A stretch of 64,000 nucleotides of DNA from Halomonas alkaliantarctica (GTDB taxonomy: Bacteria > Pseudomonadota > Gammaproteobacteria > Pseudomonadales > Halomonadaceae): assembly GCF_029854215.1 (NCBI RefSeq), contig NZ_CP122961.1:1240001-1304000 (forward strand), in the 5' to 3' direction. Both the position numbers and the translations under genes were made by a program. The notes beneath the pieces are model-generated. The model saw nothing but the letters and a program-made list of their open reading frames with translations, was not told where the DNA came from and did not search any database. This document shows positions 28,279-39,063 of this stretch, piece by piece (within the stretch, counting starts at the first letter, position 1; every line of letters begins with the position of its first letter).

Positions 28279-30555
28279 ATGCTGAGCAAAGAACTTGAAA
28301 TGACCCTGAACACGGCCTTCACCGTGGCGCGTTCAAAGCGCCATGAGTTCATGACCGTTGAGCACCTGCTGCTAGCGTTGCTAGATAATGCCTCAGCGGT
28401 GGATGTTCTGAAGGCCTGTGGGGCTAACCTCGACAAGCTGCGGTCCGATCTGCAGGATTTTATTAACTCGACCACGCCACTGATCCCAGAAGGCCAGGGT
28501 GATCGCGAGACCCAGCCCACGCTTGGTTTTCAGCGTGTTTTACAGCGGGCGGTCTTCCACGTTCAGTCATCTGGCAAAAGCGAAGTCTCTGGCGCCAATG
28601 TGCTGGTAGCAATATTCTCCGAGCAAGAAAGCCAGGCGGTTTATTTCCTTAAGCAGCAGAGCGTTGCGCGGGTCGATGCGGTTAACTATATCGCCCATGG
28701 TATCTCCAAAGTGGCTGGTCACGGGCCATCTCCCTCGCCCTCTTCATCTGAAAGTGAAGACGCGGAAGAGGGTGGCAGTGAGGGTGCTGCGCATCCGCTC
28801 ACTGGCTACGCTACCAACCTGAACGAGCAAGCGCGGCTGGGCAAAATTGATCCGCTGATTGGTCGTGATCACGAGCTTGAGCGCGTGGTGCAAATTCTTG
28901 CCCGGCGGCGCAAAAATAACCCGCTGTTAGTCGGTGAGGCGGGCGTGGGTAAAACCGCAGTGGCCGAAGGCCTCGCCAAGCGTATCGTTGAAGAAGACGT
29001 TCCCGATGTTATTGCCGATGCAGTGGTCTACTCACTGGACATGGGCGCGCTACTGGCCGGTACCAAGTACCGCGGGGACTTTGAAAAACGTCTTAAAAGT
29101 CTGCTAAGCGAACTACGCAAGCAGCCTAACGCTGTGCTCTTTATCGATGAAATTCACACTGTCATTGGGGCCGGTGCGGCGTCAGGCGGCGTGATGGATG
29201 CGTCGAACCTGCTCAAACCGCTGCTCTCCTCTGGCGAGTTGCGCTGCATTGGTTCGACCACGTTCCAAGAGTTTCGCGGTATCTTCGAGAAAGATCGTGC
29301 CCTGGCGCGGCGCTTCCAAAAAGTGGATGTGATGGCGCCGTCGGTGGACGACACCATCAAGATCCTCAAAGGGTTGCGTTCACGCTTTGAAGAGCACCAC
29401 GAATTGAAGTACACCGATGGAGCCCTTGAGAGCGCAGCACGCTTAGCCGATCGCTACATCAATGACCGCTTCCTGCCTGACAAAGCGATTGATGTCATCG
29501 ACGAGGCAGGGGCGCACCAGCGTCTGTTGCCGCCGGAAGTGCGCGCCAAAACGATCGACGTCGAGCAAGTTGAAGCCGTGGTGGCTTCCATCGCGCGTAT
29601 TCCGCCGAAGAGTGTTTCAAGCTCCGACCGCAAGTTGCTCGAGAAGCTGGATCGCGACCTTAAAATGCTGGTGTTCGGTCAGGATGAGGCGATTGATAGC
29701 CTCTCAGCAGCCATTAAGCTATCTCGCGCTGGGCTCAAATCACCTGACAAGCCCGTCGGCAGCTTCCTGTTTGCAGGCCCTACCGGTGTGGGTAAAACCG
29801 AAGTGGCCAAACAGCTTGCGCATATCATGGGCATTGAGCTAGTGCGTTTTGATATGTCTGAGTACATGGAGCGTCACACCGTATCGCGCTTGATTGGTGC
29901 CCCGCCGGGTTACGTCGGTTACGATCAGGGTGGTCTGCTGACTGAAGCGGTCACCAAGCAACCGCACTGTGTACTGCTGTTGGATGAGATTGAGAAAGCG
30001 CACCCGGAAGTCTTTAACCTGCTGCTGCAGGTCATGGACCATGGCCGCTTAACGGATAACAACGGTCGTGAAGCTGACTTCCGCCACGTTATCGTGATCA
30101 TGACCTCTAACGCTGGTGCGGAGCAGGCGTCGCGCCGCTCTATTGGCTTCCAACATCAAGATCACTCCACCGATGCCATGGAAGTGATCCGTCGCACCTT
30201 CTCGCCGGAGTTCCGTAACCGCCTGGACGGCATCATTCAGTTCCACGCGCTACCGGTTTCGGTGGTACGCAACGTGGTCGACAAGTTCTTGATCGAGTTG
30301 CAGGCACAGCTGGATGAGAAGCGCGTTCAACTGGATGTGGACGACATGGCAAGGGATTGGCTGGCCGATAAAGGCTACGATCCTGACATGGGCGCACGTC
30401 CAATGGCGCGGCTCATTCAAGAGAAGCTGAAGAAGCCATTAGCCGAGATGATTCTGTTTGGCGAATTGGCGGACCAGGGCGGTATTGTTCACGTCAGCCT
30501 GGAAGAGGGAGAGTTGCACCTTTCCACAGAGACTGAAATGGCAGACGCGCCCTGA
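28279..30555 (+). CDS. clpA: ATP-dependent Clp protease ATPase subunit ClpA
   Basis: This 758-residue AAA+ unfoldase works with ClpP. Its parts are: an N-domain of about 150 residues that binds ClpS; an acidic, serine-rich linker ([16 protein letters not shown]); D1 with Walker [10 protein letters not shown] near residue 220 and Walker [10 protein letters not shown]; and D2 with Walker [10 protein letters not shown] near residue 500 and Walker [11 protein letters not shown]. An IGL-type ClpP-binding loop region precedes the C-terminal part (residues near 610-625, SIGFQ). GGGGAC precedes the ATG. The gene is downstream of clpS and ends in a terminator. Confidence 0.97.
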   Translation: MLSKELEMTLNTAFTVARSKRHEFMTVEHLLLALLDNASAVDVLKACGANLDKLRSDLQDFINSTTPLIPEGQGDRETQPTLGFQRVLQRAVFHVQSSGKSEVSGANVLVAIFSEQESQAVYFLKQQSVARVDAVNYIAHGISKVAGHGPSPSPSSSESEDAEEGGSEGAAHPLTGYATNLNEQARLGKIDPLIGRDHELERVVQILARRRKNNPLLVGEAGVGKTAVAEGLAKRIVEEDVPDVIADAVVYSLDMGALLAGTKYRGDFEKRLKSLLSELRKQPNAVLFIDEIHTVIGAGAASGGVMDASNLLKPLLSSGELRCIGSTTFQEFRGIFEKDRALARRFQKVDVMAPSVDDTIKILKGLRSRFEEHHELKYTDGALESAARLADRYINDRFLPDKAIDVIDEAGAHQRLLPPEVRAKTIDVEQVEAVVASIARIPPKSVSSSDRKLLEKLDRDLKMLVFGQDEAIDSLSAAIKLSRAGLKSPDKPVGSFLFAGPTGVGKTEVAKQLAHIMGIELVRFDMSEYMERHTVSRLIGAPPGYVGYDQGGLLTEAVTKQPHCVLLLDEIEKAHPEVFNLLLQVMDHGRLTDNNGREADFRHVIVIMTSNAGAEQASRRSIGFQHQDHSTDAMEVIRRTFSPEFRNRLDGIIQFHALPVSVVRNVVDKFLIELQAQLDEKRVQLDVDDMARDWLADKGYDPDMGARPMARLIQEKLKKPLAEMILFGELADQGGIVHVSLEEGELHLSTETEMADAP

Positions 30556-30618
30556 AAAGGGCGCTAAGCCGCACTAAAAGCCATCTCTTTAAAGCTCATG
30601 CTATACGCATAAAACGCA

Positions 30619-30651
30619 GCGCCCTGTCATTGACGGGGCGTTGTCGTTTTC
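30619..30651 (+). terminator. clpA terminator
   Basis: The stem CGCCCTGTC with GACGGGGCG (one G-U pair) is followed by TTGTCGTTTT, 65 bp beyond clpA. Confidence 0.75.
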
Positions 30652-30692
30652 AGTGAACTGCCATGGACGCTGAACGGCGCTGTAGTTGAAGA

Positions 30693-30748
30693 AGCTAAGT
30701 TGTAAAAACTAAGTTGTAAAAACTAGGTTGTAGAAACTGAGCTGTAGT
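30693..30748. repeat. 14-bp tandem repeat, 4 copies
   Basis: Four adjacent 14-bp units related to AACTAAGTTGTAAA start at 30693, 30707, 30721 and 30735. They lie in the spacer between the convergent clpA and infA genes, and the copies diverge step by step to the right. Confidence 0.9.
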
Positions 30749-30788
30749 AACCGTTGAGGTAAGCCGAACGCGTTAACGGTGCAACGAC

Positions 30789-31007
30789 TTAGCGCGAACG
30801 GTAAACGATACGGCCTTTGGACAGGTCGTAAGGTGTCAGCTCTACTTTTACCTTGTCGCCGGTCAGAATGCGGATATAGTTTTTGCGCATTTTGCCGGAG
30901 ATGTGAGCGGTAACAACGTGACCGTTTTCCAGCTCAACCCGAAACATGGTGTTCGGAAGGGTATCGACGATAACGCCTTCCATTTCAATATGATCTTCGC
31001 GTGCCAT
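30789..31007 (-). CDS. infA: Translation initiation factor IF-1
   Basis: This 72-residue OB-fold protein has the standard IF-1 length. It shows [39 protein letters not shown] and the end [15 protein letters not shown]-1 binds the 30S A site with IF-2 and IF-3. It stands between clpA (convergent) and bpt (same strand), the arrangement also found in Pseudomonas. Confidence 0.98.
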   Translation of the reverse strand: MAREDHIEMEGVIVDTLPNTMFRVELENGHVVTAHISGKMRKNYIRILTGDKVKVELTPYDLSKGRIVYRSR

Positions 31008-31138
31008 ATAGGCATGTCCTCACTGATGAGTTAGTAATGTAATAATCGGTCAAAAATTGAGTGCCGCAAGGTGGGCGCTCAAGAAACAGTGCTGTATTGT
31101 GCCGTAAGCCCGCCGTCAAGGCAAAAAAGCTGACATGT

Positions 31139-31873
31139 TTAGCGAATCAACGGCCGCCAATGGCGTCCATCGAGTATTTCCAATGGTGTGAAAGCCTGTT
31201 TGTAGCGCATCTTACGGCACTCTTCGATCCAATACCCTAAATAAAGGTGCGGCAGCGCTTTTTCTCGGCTGAGCTCAATGAGCTGAAGAATAGCAAAGGT
31301 GCCTAGCGAGCGCTTGTCCAGAGCTTCGCTAATGGCAAAGAAGGTGTAGATTGCCGAAAGCCCATGCTCCAGTTGGTCAAAGGCAGCGACGCCGATCAAT
31401 TCGTCGTCAAGGTACATCTCCATCAGATGGGCGTAGGGCTCATCGAGGGTGAGAAAGGTGCGGTACTGCTCGCGACTGGGAGGGTACATATCACCATCAG
31501 CATGGCGCTGGCGAATGTAATTGGCGTAAAGAGTGTAGTGGGTTGATGCAAAGTGGGCGGGTACAACACGCACATTAATATCAGCGTTGCGGCGCCAAAT
31601 TTTACGCTGGGTGCGGTTAGCTACAAACTGTTCAACCGGAATGCGGACAGAGCGGCAAGCATTGCAACCCTCACAGTGAGGACGGTAAAGATGACGCCCA
31701 CTACGACGAAACCCTAGCAGTGCCAGCGAGTCATATACGCCAGGGACAGGCGACTCCTGAGGGTCGAGAAATAGAGTGGTCGCTTCCCTGCCAGGCAAAT
31801 AGCTACAGGCATGCGGCACGGTAAGGAAAAAGCGCAAATCCCGTACCGGCCGACGCGGAGTGTTACTACTCAC
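31139..31873 (-). CDS. bpt: Aspartate/glutamate leucyltransferase Bpt
   Basis: This 244-residue aminoacyl-tRNA-protein transferase of the Ate1-like fold is of the bacterial Bpt type, which transfers leucine from Leu-tRNA to N-terminal Asp or Glu and so marks proteins for ClpS-ClpAP. The N-terminal part contains CSYLPGREATTLFLDP and the cysteine cluster CEGCNACRSVRIPV (residues 67-80). The C-terminal GNAT-like part contains YLGYWIEECRKMRYK. It is between infA and aat on the same strand. Confidence 0.93.
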   Translation of the reverse strand: MSSNTPRRPVRDLRFFLTVPHACSYLPGREATTLFLDPQESPVPGVYDSLALLGFRRSGRHLYRPHCEGCNACRSVRIPVEQFVANRTQRKIWRRNADINVRVVPAHFASTHYTLYANYIRQRHADGDMYPPSREQYRTFLTLDEPYAHLMEMYLDDELIGVAAFDQLEHGLSAIYTFFAISEALDKRSLGTFAILQLIELSREKALPHLYLGYWIEECRKMRYKQAFTPLEILDGRHWRPLIR

Positions 31874-31906
31874 AGCTTGCCTCCTGGGTAAAACAGAATA
31901 ATTTCA

Positions 31907-32656
31907 TCACCATGCATTGTCCTCGGCGGCAATCGCGTTAAGCCAGAGCGATGCGGGAACCGCGGGTGCCTCAGTGGGTGATGTGGTTAACGTAAACGCT
32001 TTATCGGGTAACCAGTTTTTAAGATAGTTGATGAATGCCTCGCGAGCGACTGTAATAGCGCCCAGGCTTGCCAGATGGGGCGTATGCATTTGGCAGTCGA
32101 TGAGTTTACCACCCTGTTCTCGCATGGCCCGGGCAAGATGGGCCAGCGCCACCTTTGAGGCATCTGGGGCGCGAGAGAACATCGACTCGCCAAAAAATAC
32201 CGGTCCCATGGCGACGCCATACAGCCCGCCCACCAATTGGCCGTGTTGGTGGACTTCGATGCTATGGGCGATGCCCAGGGCGTGCAGCAGGCCGTAGGCC
32301 TCGCGCATTTCCTCGGTGATCCAGGTGCCCGTCTCTTCACCCCGTGGAGCGGCGCAAGACTGAATCACCTGGTCGAAGTGTTGATCAAGGGTGATATGAA
32401 AGCCACCATGGCGTAATCGTTTGGTGAGGCTACGACGCTGCTTAAATTGCTCAGGTAGGAGTATCATGCGCGGGTCTGGACTCCACCACAAAATAGGGTC
32501 GTCGTCGCTGAACCAGGGAAAGATACCCTGCCGGTAGGCTTCTACCAGCCAAATGGGCGAGAGCTCCCCACCGGCGGCCAACAGGCCATTGGGGGAGGCC
32601 AGGGCCCGAGAGGTAGTCGGAAAGTTAGGATATGGCGATGAAAGCCAAGGTAGCAT
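31907..32656 (-). CDS. aat: Leucyl/phenylalanyl-tRNA-protein transferase Aat
   Basis: This 249-residue enzyme adds Leu or Phe to proteins with N-terminal Lys or Arg, creating primary N-degrons. Family motifs are FPTTSRALASPNGLLAAGG, YRQGIFPWF, WWSPDPRMIL and GGLYGVAMGPVFFGESMFSR. It lies 33 nt upstream of bpt on the minus strand and diverges from ftsK. With bpt, clpS and clpA it completes the N-degron pathway within 5 kb. Confidence 0.97.
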   Translation of the reverse strand: MLPWLSSPYPNFPTTSRALASPNGLLAAGGELSPIWLVEAYRQGIFPWFSDDDPILWWSPDPRMILLPEQFKQRRSLTKRLRHGGFHITLDQHFDQVIQSCAAPRGEETGTWITEEMREAYGLLHALGIAHSIEVHQHGQLVGGLYGVAMGPVFFGESMFSRAPDASKVALAHLARAMREQGGKLIDCQMHTPHLASLGAITVAREAFINYLKNWLPDKAFTLTTSPTEAPAVPASLWLNAIAAEDNAW

Positions 32657-32787
32657 TACTTGCTCCTGTTACGACGTTCTTGTACTGAACGCTTTACGAT
32701 AGCCTCTGTGATGGCGGAAGGATGCTCGGTATCATGCAAACTCGCAAGTGGATTAAAGACGCCATTGAGGTGTAAAGGGAGAGTCGC

Positions 32788-35700
32788 TTGAAAGTGAATA
32801 AAGCAGTAAACAAGCGAACGCAGCGTAGCGCGCGTCAAACACCATCATCGGCTTCATCTGCGCGCGTTAACGCGGCAAAGGATAAGGCTCGTCGTTTTGG
32901 CCTGCGCTTACAAGGCTCCGTGCGCGAAGGCGTAGTGGTGATTCTGCTGGCGCTGTGTGTTTTCTTATTATTAGCGTTATTTAGTTACCAACCCTCTGAC
33001 CCAGGCTGGTCTTATCAGGGCCCAGAGACAGATGTGGGTAACTGGATGGGGCAAGTAGGTGCGTGGTTGGCCGATGTTCTCTATTCACTGCTTGGCGCCA
33101 GTGCGTTGTGGTGGCCAGGTATGTTCGGCTTTGCCGCCTGGTGGCTGATTCGCTCACGCCAGGTGCGTTTTGAGCTCGACCCGGTGGCAATTGCTGTTCA
33201 TGCGGGTGGCTTAGTGCTACTTATTTTTGGCACCACCATGTTAGGGGCGCTGCACTTTTATCATCCAGAGAGCATGCTGCCCTATGCCTCCGGCGGTATT
33301 TTGGGCGAAGGTCTGGTCGGTGCGTTAAGGCCTTTAGTGGGTAGTGGTGGCGTTGGATTAATCGCCGCGGCGTTAATTTTAAGCGGCTTTCCGCTGTTTA
33401 GCGGTATGTCGTGGTTGCAAGTGGCCGATGAGCTCGGCAAGCGACTATGTCGTCTGGGGGGCTGGTTATCGGCACGTCGTCAAGCGAACCGTATGCGCGC
33501 TGCTCAGCGAGCGGCTGCTAAAGCTGCCAAGCCTGCGCCCAAACCTCAAGCGCCTGAAGCTAATTCCTCAGTAACTTCGTCTCCACAAGCTACGTCTCCA
33601 GTAGAGCCCGAAGCTGCACCAGCAGAGGTGAAGGCCGCTCCAGAACCGGCAGGCAAAAGCCCCAGTGGACGCGAACGCCGTGAGCCAGGCTTCTCTATGC
33701 CACTTTCCACCAGTGAAACGACGGATACATCAATTCCCTGGGAAGCTGCAGCGTTTTCAAGTAATAAGCACGTGCCTGCTAAGACACCCGCACCTATCTC
33801 AACGACGCCTAGCTCAACGACACCTATCTCAAAGACACCTACGGAGCCAGCGGTCACAGCGCCTGCAACAGTGACGCCAGCGGCTAAAACCGCAGAAGAG
33901 ACGGAAGCGGCGGCCACCCCGGCGCCGCGAGAAAATGCCTTTGTGCAATCAGACGCGCCGTCGGCAGCGCCTGAGGTTCAAGCGCATGCGTCCGATGATG
34001 AACCCAAAGAACCCGACGCCTCCTTCCCGCTGCGAGCAACTCGTCAAGAAGAGCCGCCGGCGCCTGCCGCCAGTAGCTTCTTTGCCAGCGACGAATTTGC
34101 CAACGACGAAGCGCCCGTTGGGCGTCGCAGTGAGCCATCACTCACCGCTGACCCCCGCAACAACGAGGCCGAGCCGCGTGTTGGTGAGCCACGTATCGGC
34201 GCAACTGCGGAGCCCGCCCGTAAACCTGAACGTGTAGCGGAGGTAGTGCCAGAGCCGGTGTGGGACGATGAAGAGATGGACGATGAGCTGTATGCGCAAG
34301 ACCGCGATGGCGAAGCGCATGCAATGGCCGCTCCTCCGCCCACGCCAACCCCAGCAGCACGCCAGGAACCCAGCTTCGAGCCCGACGCAAGCACGCCAGA
34401 ATCGGATGAAGGCCCCGCCCTGTGGACCGTAGAACATTTGCAAAGCCAGCGGCCTGCATTTGAAACGATGGATGAGCCAGAAGGCGATGTCCCAAGCCTG
34501 CAACTGCTGACACCCGCAGAGCCACATCAGCCCAATTACAGCGACGAGCAGTTGGCCGATATGGCCGAGCTGCTTGAAGTGCGGCTACGCGAATACGGCG
34601 TGAAAGCGGAAGTAGTGGACACTTGGCCTGGCCCGGTGATTACCCGCTTTGAGATCAAGCCCGCTGCGGGCGTCAAAGTGTCCAAAATCAGTAACCTCGC
34701 CAAAGATCTGGCGCGCTCACTGATGGTGAAAAGCGTGCGTGTGGTCGAGGTTATTCCGGGGCGTCCCACGGTGGGCATTGAAATACCCAATCCCAACCGC
34801 GCGATGATCCGTCTGCGTGAAGTGATCGACTCCGACCGTTACCAGCAGGAGACCTCACCGCTGACCATGGCGCTAGGTCAGGATATCGGCGGCAGCCCCG
34901 TGGTTGCCAACCTAGGCAAGATGCCACACCTGTTAGTAGCCGGTACCACCGGGTCGGGTAAGTCGGTGGGCGTTAATGCGATGCTGATCTCGATGCTGCT
35001 TAAAGCCAAGCCCAGCGAACTAAAGCTGATCATGGTCGACCCTAAAATGCTGGAACTGTCGGTGTATGACGGCATTCCCCATCTGCTGGCGCCTGTGGTC
35101 ACCGATATGAAAGAGGCGGCCAACAGCCTGCGCTGGTGCGTGGCCGAGATGGAGCGCCGCTACAAGCTGATGGCGGCCATGGGGGTGCGCAATATCGCAG
35201 GCTTCAATGGTCGCTTGGATGAAGCGGAGCGCGCCGGTGCCCAAGTGGCAGACCCACTCTGGGAACCGCAGCCTTGGGAAGTGCATCAGCCGCACCCGGT
35301 GTTGGAGAAACTGCCCTACATCGTCGTGGTGATCGACGAGTTTGCCGATATGTTTATGATCGTCGGCAAAAAGGTCGAAGAGCTGATTGCCCGTCTAGCG
35401 CAAAAGGCGCGTGCCGCGGGTATCCATTTGATTCTGGCTACCCAGCGCCCCTCGGTTGACGTAGTGACCGGTTTGATTAAAGCCAACATCCCTTCGAGGA
35501 TGGCGTTCCAGGTCTCATCGAGAATTGATTCGCGCACCATTCTTGACCAGGGCGGCGCTGAAAGCCTTTTGGGGCACGGCGATATGCTCTACCTGCCCGC
35601 GGGCTCTGGGCCTCCTAACCGTATCCACGGTGCCTTCGTGGATGATGACGAAGTACACCGGGTGGTCGATGACTGGAAGCGCCGCGGCGCGCCTGAATAT

Positions 35701-35985
35701 ATCGAAGAGATTCTTTCTGGCGGCGTATCTGCCGATGCCTTAACCGGCCTTGAGGCTGATGGGGTCGATGGCGACGATGCAGAGCAGGACGCGCTCTACG
35801 ATGAAGCCGTGCAGTTTGTCACTGAAACCCGAAAAGCGTCGATTTCTGCCGTGCAGCGGCGCTTTAAGATCGGCTATAACCGGGCTGCCCGCCTGGTTGA
35901 GGCCATGGAGGGTGCCGGAGTGGTGACCTCTATGGGCTCTAACGGTGCGCGGGAAGTGCTTGCTCCGCCCCCGGTGGGCCACTAA
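32788..35985 (+). CDS. ftsK: DNA translocase FtsK
   Basis: This 1065-residue division protein anchors in the septum and pumps chromosome ends toward dif for XerCD resolution. The N-terminal 190 residues contain about four membrane helices. A long low-complexity Pro/Ala/Thr/Glu linker follows (about residues 225-565). The motor domain has Walker [16 protein letters not shown] near residue 720 and Walker [14 protein letters not shown]. The C-terminal winged-helix gamma domain ([19 protein letters not shown]) reads KOPS sites. The start is TTG at 32788 with AAGGGAGA 6 nt upstream; a GTG two codons later is an alternative. It diverges from aat, with lolA downstream. Confidence 0.97.
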   Translation: MKVNKAVNKRTQRSARQTPSSASSARVNAAKDKARRFGLRLQGSVREGVVVILLALCVFLLLALFSYQPSDPGWSYQGPETDVGNWMGQVGAWLADVLYSLLGASALWWPGMFGFAAWWLIRSRQVRFELDPVAIAVHAGGLVLLIFGTTMLGALHFYHPESMLPYASGGILGEGLVGALRPLVGSGGVGLIAAALILSGFPLFSGMSWLQVADELGKRLCRLGGWLSARRQANRMRAAQRAAAKAAKPAPKPQAPEANSSVTSSPQATSPVEPEAAPAEVKAAPEPAGKSPSGRERREPGFSMPLSTSETTDTSIPWEAAAFSSNKHVPAKTPAPISTTPSSTTPISKTPTEPAVTAPATVTPAAKTAEETEAAATPAPRENAFVQSDAPSAAPEVQAHASDDEPKEPDASFPLRATRQEEPPAPAASSFFASDEFANDEAPVGRRSEPSLTADPRNNEAEPRVGEPRIGATAEPARKPERVAEVVPEPVWDDEEMDDELYAQDRDGEAHAMAAPPPTPTPAARQEPSFEPDASTPESDEGPALWTVEHLQSQRPAFETMDEPEGDVPSLQLLTPAEPHQPNYSDEQLADMAELLEVRLREYGVKAEVVDTWPGPVITRFEIKPAAGVKVSKISNLAKDLARSLMVKSVRVVEVIPGRPTVGIEIPNPNRAMIRLREVIDSDRYQQETSPLTMALGQDIGGSPVVANLGKMPHLLVAGTTGSGKSVGVNAMLISMLLKAKPSELKLIMVDPKMLELSVYDGIPHLLAPVVTDMKEAANSLRWCVAEMERRYKLMAAMGVRNIAGFNGRLDEAERAGAQVADPLWEPQPWEVHQPHPVLEKLPYIVVVIDEFADMFMIVGKKVEELIARLAQKARAAGIHLILATQRPSVDVVTGLIKANIPSRMAFQVSSRIDSRTILDQGGAESLLGHGDMLYLPAGSGPPNRIHGAFVDDDEVHRVVDDWKRRGAPEYIEEILSGGVSADALTGLEADGVDGDDAEQDALYDEAVQFVTETRKASISAVQRRFKIGYNRAARLVEAMEGAGVVTSMGSNGAREVLAPPPVGH
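33791..33845. repeat. 15-bp tandem repeat in the FtsK linker
   Basis: About 3.5 copies of a 15-bp unit related to CACCTATCTCAACGA encode [10 protein letters not shown] and ISKTP in the proline-rich linker. The unit keeps the reading frame. Confidence 0.85.
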
Positions 35986-36026
35986 CCGCTTGGCGTAAGG
36001 CGCAATTATGCAATAAGCGTGAAAGT

Positions 36027-36056
36027 AGCGCCGCAGGTGAAACCCTGCGGCGCTTT
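36027..36056 (+). terminator. Hairpin after ftsK, possible weak terminator
   Basis: The perfect stem AGCGCCGCAGG with CCTGCGGCGCT lies 42 bp after ftsK but has only TTT after it, so termination may be partial and allow read-through to lolA. Confidence 0.6.
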
Positions 36057-36104
36057 GCACGTCTTAACGATACATGGACGGTTAAGCCGACCTCACTGCT
36101 TGAT

Positions 36105-36130
36105 TTTTGAGCGACAGTTTTGAGCAACAG
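36105..36130. repeat. 13-bp tandem duplication before lolA
   Basis: TTTTGAGCRACAG occurs twice in a row, 32 bp before the lolA start. Confidence 0.8.
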
Positions 36131-36161
36131 TTATTTGGCAACGGTTGCCTAGGGAGATCAT

Positions 36162-36812
36162 ATGCGCGATACGCAAACAAAACGCACTTCACAACTGGCA
36201 TTTGCGGCCAGCGCCTTGGGTTTAACCTTTGGTGCTCCTGCTTGGGCGGAGGATGCTGCCGAACGCTTGACCGAAAGGCTAGACCCACTTGAGCGCTACC
36301 AAGCGGCTTTTGAGCAGCAGATTCTTGATAGCAGCGGCGAGCGTTTACAAAGCGCGCGCGGTGAGATGTGGTTATCCCGCCCCGGTATGCTGCGTTGGGA
36401 AGTAGAGGCGCCGTACTCTCAAACCGTGGTTTCCGATGGCGAAGATGTGTATATGTACGATCCCGACCTTGAACAAGTCACCGTTCAAGAGATGGATGAT
36501 CGGGTCACCCATACCCCCGCATTATTGTTATCGGGAAGCGTTGACGATTTAACCGAAAGCTATGAGGTTTTCTACGAGCAGGACGGGGGAGAAGATGTCT
36601 TTACCCTGGTGCCTATCTCTGCCGATACGCTGTTTGAAGAACTAAGCATGGTGTTCGATGCCGATACGCTAACCGAGCTGTGGATGATGGACAGTACCGG
36701 CCAGCGCACCGCGATTACCTTCAGTAATATTACCCTCAACGGCAATATTGAGCGGGGCATGTTCGACTTCGAAATCCCCGAAGGTACCGATGTTATCCGC
36801 GAAGAGCTCTAA
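36162..36812 (+). CDS. lolA: Outer-membrane lipoprotein carrier protein LolA
   Basis: This 216-residue periplasmic chaperone accepts lipoproteins from LolCDE and passes them to LolB. A Sec signal peptide ends at PAWA (residue 29). The mature part shows ERYQAAFEQQILDSSGE, GEMWLSRPGMLRWEVEAPY and VVSDGEDVYMYDPDLEQVTV, all typical of LolA. AGGGAG precedes the ATG. It follows ftsK, as in many gammaproteobacteria, and converges on rarA. Confidence 0.96.
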   Translation: MRDTQTKRTSQLAFAASALGLTFGAPAWAEDAAERLTERLDPLERYQAAFEQQILDSSGERLQSARGEMWLSRPGMLRWEVEAPYSQTVVSDGEDVYMYDPDLEQVTVQEMDDRVTHTPALLLSGSVDDLTESYEVFYEQDGGEDVFTLVPISADTLFEELSMVFDADTLTELWMMDSTGQRTAITFSNITLNGNIERGMFDFEIPEGTDVIREEL

Positions 36813-36858
36813 TTAAGCACTCTAAATAAGCGCTGTAAGCAAGAGTAGAGTAAACCAT

Positions 36859-36888
36859 CAGATCAGGCGCCTTAGGGCGCCTGATCTG
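36859..36888. terminator. Inverted repeat between lolA and rarA
   Basis: The 13-bp perfect arms CAGATCAGGCGCC and GGCGCCTGATCTG surround TTAG. The rarA stop codon lies inside it. No clear T-run follows on either strand, so it is either a shared imperfect terminator or a transcript-end stabilising hairpin. Confidence 0.65.
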
Positions 36889-38206
36889 CTTCCTGGTCAA
36901 GTTTTTCCCGCCACGCCATGATTTCCCCAAAGCGTTTCTCCTGCCCCAACGAGCTCGGCTTGTAAAAGGTGGCTTTAGGCAACTCTTCAGGCCAGCAGTC
37001 GTGGGCGCTACCCGCCGGGTAGCCGTCTGGCTCGCTGTGCGCATAGCGATACCCCTCACCATGACCTAACTGTTCCATTAGCTTAGTGGGTGCATTGCGC
37101 AGGTACGTCGGCACCTCCACCTGGGGTTGCTGGCGCACGTACTGTTTGGCTTCACTCCAGGCGCGGTCAATGCGATTGCTCTTGGGCGCCACGGCTAAAT
37201 GAATCGCCGCGTGAGCAATCGCTCGCTGGCCTTCGTAATCACCCAGGCGTAAATAGGCATCCCAGGCGGCAATTACCAGCGGTAGCGCGCGAGGATCAGC
37301 ATTGCCGACGTCTTCTGAGGCAATCGCGGTAAGCCTGCGTACCACGTCCAACGGGTCACCGCCGCCCTGCATAAAGCGCGCCATATATAGCAGCGCGGCA
37401 TTGGGGCGTGAAGAGCGTATCGATTTATGAATCGCCGAGAGCAGGTCGTAATAGGCGTCACCCTGCTTATCGAAAGCGCTGGCCTGATGGCCGATCACGT
37501 CGGCGAGTACGTCTTTATGCAGCACTTCACGGTCCGCTTCCAAAGTGGCGAAATCACAGGCGGTCTCCAGTAGCCCCAACGCCCGTCGGGCATCGCCAGC
37601 GCTGGCGTGTGCCAGGGCGGTTAACACCTCGTCATCAACCTGAATGTCGCGTTTGCCCAGGCCACGCTCAACGTCGCCGAGAGCCTGGCGCATCACCGTG
37701 ATGAGTTCCTCTTGGCTGAGCGACTTCAACACGTAAACGCGTGCGCGGGAAAGCAGCGCCGAATTGACTTCAAAGGAGGGGTTTTCGGTGGTTGCCCCAA
37801 TCAGGGTTAACAGCCCTGACTCGACGTGGGGCAATAAAGCGTCCTGCTGACTCTTGTTGAGGCGATGAATCTCATCTAGAAAGAGGATAACCGTGGATGA
37901 CATCTGTTGGGCGCGCTCCACCACGGCACGAATCTCTTTCACCCCGGCCATTACCGCGCTGAGGTGCTCTAGATGGGCCTGGGAAGCCCTGGCTAATAGC
38001 TCTGCCAACGTGGTTTTGCCAACGCCTGGCGGCCCCCAAAGAATCATCGAGCGCACGACGCCTGATTCCGCCATGCGGCGAAGGGGTTTATCGGGTCCCA
38101 CCAGCGCCTGTTGGCCCACGTAATCGTCCAACTGGCGTGGACGCATACGAAAGGCTAATGGGGCGTCTTCAGCAGGTGTCGCCTGGGCGCTATCAAAAAG
38201 ATCCAT
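36872..38206 (-). CDS. rarA: Replication-associated recombination protein RarA (MgsA)
   Basis: This 444-residue AAA+ ATPase related to clamp loaders and RuvB acts at stalled replication forks. Walker A is GPPGVGKTT (residues 58-66) and Walker B is [31 protein letters not shown] contains sensor 1 and the arginine-finger region. The C-terminal tetramerisation part ([11 protein letters not shown], then [10 protein letters not shown]) is complete. It converges on lolA. Confidence 0.96.
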   Translation of the reverse strand: MDLFDSAQATPAEDAPLAFRMRPRQLDDYVGQQALVGPDKPLRRMAESGVVRSMILWGPPGVGKTTLAELLARASQAHLEHLSAVMAGVKEIRAVVERAQQMSSTVILFLDEIHRLNKSQQDALLPHVESGLLTLIGATTENPSFEVNSALLSRARVYVLKSLSQEELITVMRQALGDVERGLGKRDIQVDDEVLTALAHASAGDARRALGLLETACDFATLEADREVLHKDVLADVIGHQASAFDKQGDAYYDLLSAIHKSIRSSRPNAALLYMARFMQGGGDPLDVVRRLTAIASEDVGNADPRALPLVIAAWDAYLRLGDYEGQRAIAHAAIHLAVAPKSNRIDRAWSEAKQYVRQQPQVEVPTYLRNAPTKLMEQLGHGEGYRYAHSEPDGYPAGSAHDCWPEELPKATFYKPSSLGQEKRFGEIMAWREKLDQEADQAP

Positions 38207-38430
38207 GTAAGCTTCCGTTGCAAATCAGTGCGTTGAACTACAAATAGCCAAAAAGTGTTAGTGGTAAACTGTGCCTTAGCGAACTACCTTTGGCGTAACC
38301 TATCAGAAAGATACACTTGCTAGGATAACGCTAGAGGGGCATTGTCTATGATAACCCCTCGCGCTTATTATCGCATGCCGTCAACTATTAAGGCTCGACG
38401 GTAGGCATGACAAAAAAAGGAGACAGTTCG

Positions 38431-38976
38431 ATGTTAAACCAACTGCGTCTAGATCATGCCAACATGGCGAGAATGCTTCATGTGCTGCAGCTCAAGCAGA
38501 AAACCCTTACCCAGGGTGAGCGGCCCAATTTCCAGCTCATGCGCGAGGTGGTTGACTATATACTGTCCTATATGGATGGCTTTGCAGCACCCCTTGAACG
38601 CGTCTGCGTCGAACGGCTACAAAACAAGGCGCCAGAGCACCTTGAATTCACCGAGCAGATGGCAAGTGACTACCGTGAGCTAAAGCCCCGCTTGCAGCGC
38701 CTCTCCAACGATATTGACATGGTGTTAATGGATAACATCATACCGATGGACCGCTTCGCTGACGATTTGAAAAACTATCTGGAAGCGCATCGTGCCTATC
38801 TGCGCCATGAGCGCGAGGGGCTGTTCCCGCTGATCGATGAGCACTTTAGTCAGGAAGATATGGAAGAGCTGCGTCAGTCGCTCCCCGAAGGCGCTGAACC
38901 TGAGTTAGAGCGCCTACAGCAAGCCTACCCAGAACTCTACGCCGAGCTGCGTGGGGCTGATGTGCCCGCGGTATAG
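38431..38976 (+). CDS. Hemerythrin-like protein lacking the HH ligand pair
   Basis: This 181-residue protein has the four-helix hemerythrin HHE layout: LRLDHANMARMLHVL at the start, a second-helix motif and an EAHRAYLRHEREGLFPLIDE third/fourth-helix motif with its histidines. Where family members read about FHHPKE or FHHPLE, this one reads FAAPLE (Ala52, Ala53), so two of the usual iron ligands are missing. It may bind one metal, or none. The ATG at 38431 has AGGAG nearby; an in-frame ATG at 38407 is less likely. It is monocistronic, with a terminator at 39020. Confidence 0.82.
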   Translation: MLNQLRLDHANMARMLHVLQLKQKTLTQGERPNFQLMREVVDYILSYMDGFAAPLERVCVERLQNKAPEHLEFTEQMASDYRELKPRLQRLSNDIDMVLMDNIIPMDRFADDLKNYLEAHRAYLRHEREGLFPLIDEHFSQEDMEELRQSLPEGAEPELERLQQAYPELYAELRGADVPAV

Positions 38977-39019
38977 TGCGGTAGAAGACAACTGGCCCTA
39001 ACGGGCATCAATAAAATCA

Positions 39020-39052
39020 CGGAGCATGCTAAACTAGCGGCTCCGTTTTTTT
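39020..39052 (+). terminator. Terminator-like hairpin just upstream of murI
   Basis: The stem CGGAGC with GCTCCG, with a 14-base loop, is followed by TTTTTTT. The T-run ends 11 bases before the murI ATG. It either ends the hemerythrin-like transcript or acts as an attenuator in the murI leader. Confidence 0.8.
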
Positions 39053-39063
39053 CAGGCAGAGTC

